Source: Desulfovibrio sp. (GTDB lineage: Bacteria; Desulfobacterota; Desulfovibrionia; Desulfovibrionales; Desulfovibrionaceae). Taken from it: a stretch of 17,609 nt of DNA. Under the pieces are notes generated by a model. It worked only from the letters and a program-made list of their open reading frames with translations, was not told the origin of the DNA and made no database searches. This document shows, piece after piece, positions 15,006 through 17,609 of the stretch. The stretch spans positions 1 to 17,609 of the forward strand of contig JAAUYW010000142.1 in assembly GCA_014804915.1 (NCBI GenBank). The letters are read 5' to 3'. How positions within the stretch are numbered: the first letter of the stretch is position 1; every line of letters starts with the position of its first letter. The position numbers and the translations under genes were made by a program.

Positions 15006-15810
15006 ACTCTTCGATTTCTTCAGCTTCCGCAGCCTTGCGCCCGATCTCCGCTTCTGCCCCAGCCTGGGCGCCGCTAGCCTCGGGATCCTCGAATCTCTCT
15101 TTCCAGTAGATGAGGCGCTGGCAGTTCGGGCAGCTTAAAATCTGCGTGCCTGCCTGCTGCAGATCAATATAGGTCTGGGGGGGGATGGCTATGTTGCAGC
15201 CGGAACAAATGCCGTCGGTAACTGGCACAATTACGGGATGATCAAGCCTCTTGCGGATAAATTCATACCTTCTGAAGATCGGCGCGGGTATGCCTTCGCT
15301 GAAAATGGAGCGTTTTTTGGCCATGACTGCCAGGCGATCGGCAGAAACAGCCATGATCTCGTCGAGATTTGCTTCCCTGGCCTCAAGATCCTTTTTCATT
15401 TCCCCATATTCAGATTCTATGGCGGAAAGATCGCCTTCATGCTCCTCAAGAGCCTCAAGCAGGGTGAGTCTTTCTTCTTCGCGCGTCCTGTTGCTTCGCT
15501 CCATGCTGTCCATTTCACGAATCACGGCGTTATATTCGCGGGTGTTGCCCACCTGCATCATCTTGTTCTTGCTTTTCTTGATTCTTGCGGAATCGTCGTC
15601 TATCTCGTTAGTGAGGCGCTTTTTTTGCTCCTGCAAATGCGCCATCTTGTCCAGGGCGGTATCCCGGCGCGCAGCCAGCGCGTCAAATTTTGCCCTCAGT
15701 TCCCTTATTTCAAGCGGCGCGTTGTCCCGCGTTTCCTCCAGCTCATGAATATCGTCATCAAGCCGCTGAAGCTCCACAAGCTGCTGGATATGATTATTTA
15801 TTTCGCTCAT
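14977..15810 (-). CDS. Coiled-coil protein with C4-type zinc ribbon (CT398/zf-RING_7-like)
   Basis: The 277-residue product has a long charged helical part (about 1-175, rich in Glu, Lys, Arg and Leu, consistent with an antiparallel coiled-coil hairpin). It includes the segment GNTREYNAVIREM found in this family. A zinc ribbon follows, with Cys202-x2-Cys205 and Cys227-x2-Cys230 (CSGC...CPNC) closing with LIYW. The last 35 residues are an acidic Ala/Glu tail. The Chlamydia homologue CT398 has this coiled-coil plus ribbon fold and has been linked to sigma54 and secretion proteins; the general role is unsettled. The ATG at 15810 is preceded directly by AGGAGTAGGA. It starts 17 bases after the Nif3-like stop and ends 2-7 bases before rnpB. 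Confidence 0.88.
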   Translation of the reverse strand: MSEINNHIQQLVELQRLDDDIHELEETRDNAPLEIRELRAKFDALAARRDTALDKMAHLQEQKKRLTNEIDDDSARIKKSKNKMMQVGNTREYNAVIREMDSMERSNRTREEERLTLLEALEEHEGDLSAIESEYGEMKKDLEAREANLDEIMAVSADRLAVMAKKRSIFSEGIPAPIFRRYEFIRKRLDHPVIVPVTDGICSGCNIAIPPQTYIDLQQAGTQILSCPNCQRLIYWKERFEDPEASGAQAGAEAEIGRKAAEAEEIEESEISEEESQ

Positions 15811-15827
15811 TCCTACTCCTGATTGCC

Positions 15828-16607
15828 CTATTGGCAGGCGCGCCTGAATGGAGGCTGGGATTTGAAAAAATTCACATGGATATCAGTAAGCTCGCTAGCC
15901 AGTCGCGCCGCGAGCCTGCGCATCATTTCCTCTTCCAGACTGTGGTGGCCAACATCCAGAATCAGCACTTCGCTTTCAATGGCATCATGATATTTGATAT
16001 CGCCTGTTACATACAGGTCTGCGCCTCTTGCTTTCGCTGTCCTGATCAGGGAAGCTCCCGAGCCTCCGCAAATCGCCACCCTCCTGCATGCCTCGGGCGC
16101 CTCGGGCCCGCAAATGTTGCCGCATTCAACTCCTGCAAGCCCCAGGATGTCGCTTACCAGCCGGCCAACAGGCAACCTTTCGCCAAGATCGCCAATAAGA
16201 CCGTAGCCCAGCCCCTCATGGCCTGGCAAGGGCTCCAGGATGTCAATATTTGACAGACCGAGCGCTCGGCCCAGCCAGCCCGCTGGCCCCGCCAGATTGA
16301 CATCAAGGGAAGTGTGCGCCGCATAAAGGCAGACTCCGGCGCGCATCAGCAGACGCAATGCCTCGTACCAGGAATTCAGCGCGGCTGGCAATTCCGGCTT
16401 TAGCGTCAGCGGATGATGCGAGAGAAGAAAATCGCAGCCTGCATCCAGAGCCCGCTGAATCTGTCCTGGCACCGGATCAAGAAAAATTCCCAGTTGCCGG
16501 ACTTCCTGCCGCGGCGAGGCCACCTGAATTCCGCTCTTGTCCCACGAGGCCTGCCACGCAGGGTTTGCGATTTTCTCAATCGCCCTGATCAGGTCGCTTG
16601 CTGTCAT
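15828..16607 (-). CDS. Nif3-like dinuclear metal centre protein (YbgI/DUF34 family)
   Basis: The 259-residue product matches the Nif3/YbgI family across its length. Visible features are WDKSGIQV near the N-terminus, the metal ligands His64-His65 in LLSHHPL, Asp102 in AAHTSLD, and the C-terminal GHHSLEEE with His221 and Glu225 as ligands. DVTGD-like GADLYVTGDIKYHDA lies before it. Family members form hexameric toroids with a two-metal site. They are often labelled GTP cyclohydrolase 1 type 2 on limited evidence, so the true reaction is uncertain. The length is the short form without the inserted PII-like domain. The ATG at 16607 lies 21 bases after the purQ stop, and the protein is probably in the purQ operon. 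Confidence 0.9.
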   Translation of the reverse strand: MTASDLIRAIEKIANPAWQASWDKSGIQVASPRQEVRQLGIFLDPVPGQIQRALDAGCDFLLSHHPLTLKPELPAALNSWYEALRLLMRAGVCLYAAHTSLDVNLAGPAGWLGRALGLSNIDILEPLPGHEGLGYGLIGDLGERLPVGRLVSDILGLAGVECGNICGPEAPEACRRVAICGGSGASLIRTAKARGADLYVTGDIKYHDAIESEVLILDVGHHSLEEEMMRRLAARLASELTDIHVNFFKSQPPFRRACQ

Positions 16608-16628
16608 CTTTCGCCCTGGCTTGGCCCG

Positions 16629-17429
16629 CTAGTGATCGCGCAGATAGCGCATGGCATTTACAAACAACAACGTGCATGGCGGGTCGATCTCGGCCCGCGT
16701 CCATGCCGGATGATTGGTAACATGATGAAAGGCCTCGGGATGCGGCATCAGGCCAAGCACATGCCCTGAAGGATTTGTCAGCCCGGCAATCGCATATGGC
16801 GAGCTATTGGGATTGAATGGATATTCCTGCGTGGGTTTTCCATCCGCCCCTGCATACTGAAGCGCAATCAGGTTGTCAGCCCTGATTCTTGCCAGGCATT
16901 CTGCGCTTGCCACAATCCGTCCCTCTCCATGCCTTACCGGAATGTAAAGCGCAGGCAGGCCTTTGGTAAATACGCATTCGCAAGCCGGATTTACGGCAAG
17001 CTTCACCCAGCGATCTTCATAACGGCCTGAATCATTGTGGGCAAGCGAGACCTCGCGCCGGAATTCGCCGTCAAAGCCAGGCAGGATGCCCAGCTTCACA
17101 AGCAGCTGGAAGCCATTGCAAATGCCAAGCATCAGGCCGCCTCCAGACAGAAACTCCCTCAGCGCGTCCAGAACCAGCCGCCCGCGTCCGTCCTTCAGAT
17201 AACGCCAGCGCATTGCCGCCGCCTGCGCGGCTCCCAGATCATCGCCATCCAGAAATCCGCCAGGAAAAACGATAAGCCCGTATTCCAGAAGCCGCGAACT
17301 ATCCTGCGCGATGTCGGCAAAATGAAGCAGATCCACTCTGTCCGCGCCCGCCAGGTAGGCTGCGTGCGCAGTCTCGCGGTGTGAATTGACCCCATAGCCA
17401 GTAATAACAAGGACATTCGCGTCCGCCAA
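16629..17429 (-). CDS. purQ: Phosphoribosylformylglycinamidine synthase, glutaminase subunit PurQ
   Basis: PurQ is a class I glutamine amidotransferase that releases ammonia from glutamine for PurL, making FGAM in purine synthesis. In the 266-residue product the N-terminus ANVLVITGYGVNSHRET is the PurQ first strand and substrate region. FPGGFLDGDDLG follows, the nucleophile is Cys104 in LGICNGFQLL, and the His230/Glu232 pair lies in MPHPEAF. The length exceeds the 220-230 residues of small PurQ proteins, so it belongs to a longer variant. The frame is open to the window edge, but the start is placed at TTG 17429: GGAGAG lies 6 bases upstream, the family N-terminus begins there, and a promoter occupies the sequence before it. 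No purL or purS is seen nearby. Confidence 0.92.
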   Translation of the reverse strand: MADANVLVITGYGVNSHRETAHAAYLAGADRVDLLHFADIAQDSSRLLEYGLIVFPGGFLDGDDLGAAQAAAMRWRYLKDGRGRLVLDALREFLSGGGLMLGICNGFQLLVKLGILPGFDGEFRREVSLAHNDSGRYEDRWVKLAVNPACECVFTKGLPALYIPVRHGEGRIVASAECLARIRADNLIALQYAGADGKPTQEYPFNPNSSPYAIAGLTNPSGHVLGLMPHPEAFHHVTNHPAWTRAEIDPPCTLLFVNAMRYLRDH

Positions 17430-17435
17430 GATTTT

Positions 17436-17441
17436 CTCTCC
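17436..17441 (-). promoter_or_regulatory. Ribosome binding site deciding the purQ TTG start
   Basis: GGAGAG on the minus strand is separated from the TTG at 17429 by six bases. It fixes the start against the 60-residue upstream extension of the open frame. Confidence 0.6.
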
Positions 17442-17466
17442 AGGCCAGAAATTATAAAGAATTGTT

Positions 17467-17495
17467 ATGATAACGCGCCCAGGCATTGCGGTCAA
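17467..17495 (-). promoter_or_regulatory. Sigma70-type promoter of purQ and downstream genes
   Basis: On the minus strand TTGACC (17495-17490), a 17-base spacer and TATCAT (17472-17467) each match consensus at 5/6. Transcription is predicted near 17460, about 30 bases before the purQ start. A perfect TATAAT lies further down at 17456-17451 without a matching -35. GTTAT-C-ATAAC (17464-17474) is a perfect palindrome over the -10. This promoter could serve purQ, the Nif3-like gene, the zinc-ribbon gene, rnpB and ispDF, which follow on the same strand with short gaps. Confidence 0.6.
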
Positions 17496-17609
17496 ACAAA
17501 AAATAATCCCGAAAAACTGGCAAAAAGCTGTTGCGTGGCTTATGCTTGTCCAAAAGGAGGCCGCGTTTCCTCCTGCGCCTGAAGCAGGGGATCTCCACGC
17601 GGAAAACAC
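17467..17609 (+). CDS. Possible start of a divergent gene, cut by the window edge (unrecognised)
   Basis: From an ATG at 17467 the plus strand stays open to the end of the window (47 complete codons), beginning MITRPGIAVKQKIIPKNW and continuing with an Ala/Pro-rich stretch. The ribosome site is weak (AAAGA) and the ATG lies within the purQ promoter -10. A -10-like TATAAA at 17453-17458 would put +1 only a few bases before it. The opposite strand is also open here, so the frame may be chance. I do not recognise the sequence. Confidence 0.22.
   Translation, partial: MITRPGIAVKQKIIPKNWQKAVAWLMLVQKEAAFPPAPEAGDLHAEN

Noticed and set aside
14657..15109. Plus-strand open frames across the RNase P region
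   Set aside because: They run antisense to rnpB and the zinc-ribbon gene; Pro/Ser-rich low-complexity translations and no ribosome site indicate shadows.
17430..17609. 60-residue N-terminal extension of purQ to the window edge
   Set aside because: The family N-terminus, a GGAGAG ribosome site and a good promoter all place the start at TTG 17429; the extension overlaps the promoter.

Overview
The window reads as an ordinary chromosomal region of a Gram-negative bacterium with moderately high GC. There is an outer-membrane lipid-transport (Mla-type) operon, a periplasmic-type acid phosphatase, type A RNase P RNA, and a fused IspD-IspF enzyme. The style of the proteins (the PolA N-terminus, the OFA-like MFS carrier, the IspDF fusion, the MlaE with its own STAS domain) resembles Desulfovibrionaceae/Desulfobacterota from memory. 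That assignment is an inference; no search was run. I see no insertion sequences, CRISPR arrays, tRNAs, integrases or phage genes, and no gene-free stretch longer than 300 bases.

Layout. Positions 1-807 (+) hold the 3' two thirds of argJ (arginine biosynthesis). It converges within 13 bases on an alpha/beta-hydrolase gene (-, 821-1702). Divergent from that is an MFS carrier (+, 1889-3115), followed by an AI-2E/PerM-family membrane protein and a D,D-carboxypeptidase overlapping it by 4 bases (+, 3260-5202). polA lies convergently on the minus strand (5244-7886). Divergent from polA, starting only 62 bases away, is a plus-strand operon (7949-13348): mlaE (STAS-permease fusion), mlaF, mlaD, a PqiC-like lipoprotein, a histidine acid phosphatase and a zinc-ribbon single-pass membrane protein. 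A hairpin near 13370-13406 separates it from a convergent minus-strand cluster. In transcription order this is purQ, a Nif3-like protein, a coiled-coil C4 zinc-ribbon protein, rnpB (RNase P RNA) and ispDF (17429 down to 13436).

How the genes fit together. MlaE/F/D plus the lipoprotein form one ABC-type phospholipid transporter. The permease carries the MlaB-like STAS domain itself, and a PqiC-type lipoprotein takes the place usually held by MlaC. The phosphatase and zinc-ribbon gene follow closely and are probably cotranscribed. In the minus-strand cluster, rnpB is wedged between two protein genes with essentially no spacer. The outermost pairs of its P1 stem run up to the zinc-ribbon stop codon on one side and into the likely TTG start of ispDF on the other.

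The most interesting signals are regulatory and structural rather than a new gene system: a good promoter placing +1 on the mlaE ATG (possible leaderless mRNA), the tightly embedded rnpB, a promoter with a palindrome over its -10 at purQ, and a DNA polymerase I whose 3'-5' exonuclease residues are all replaced.
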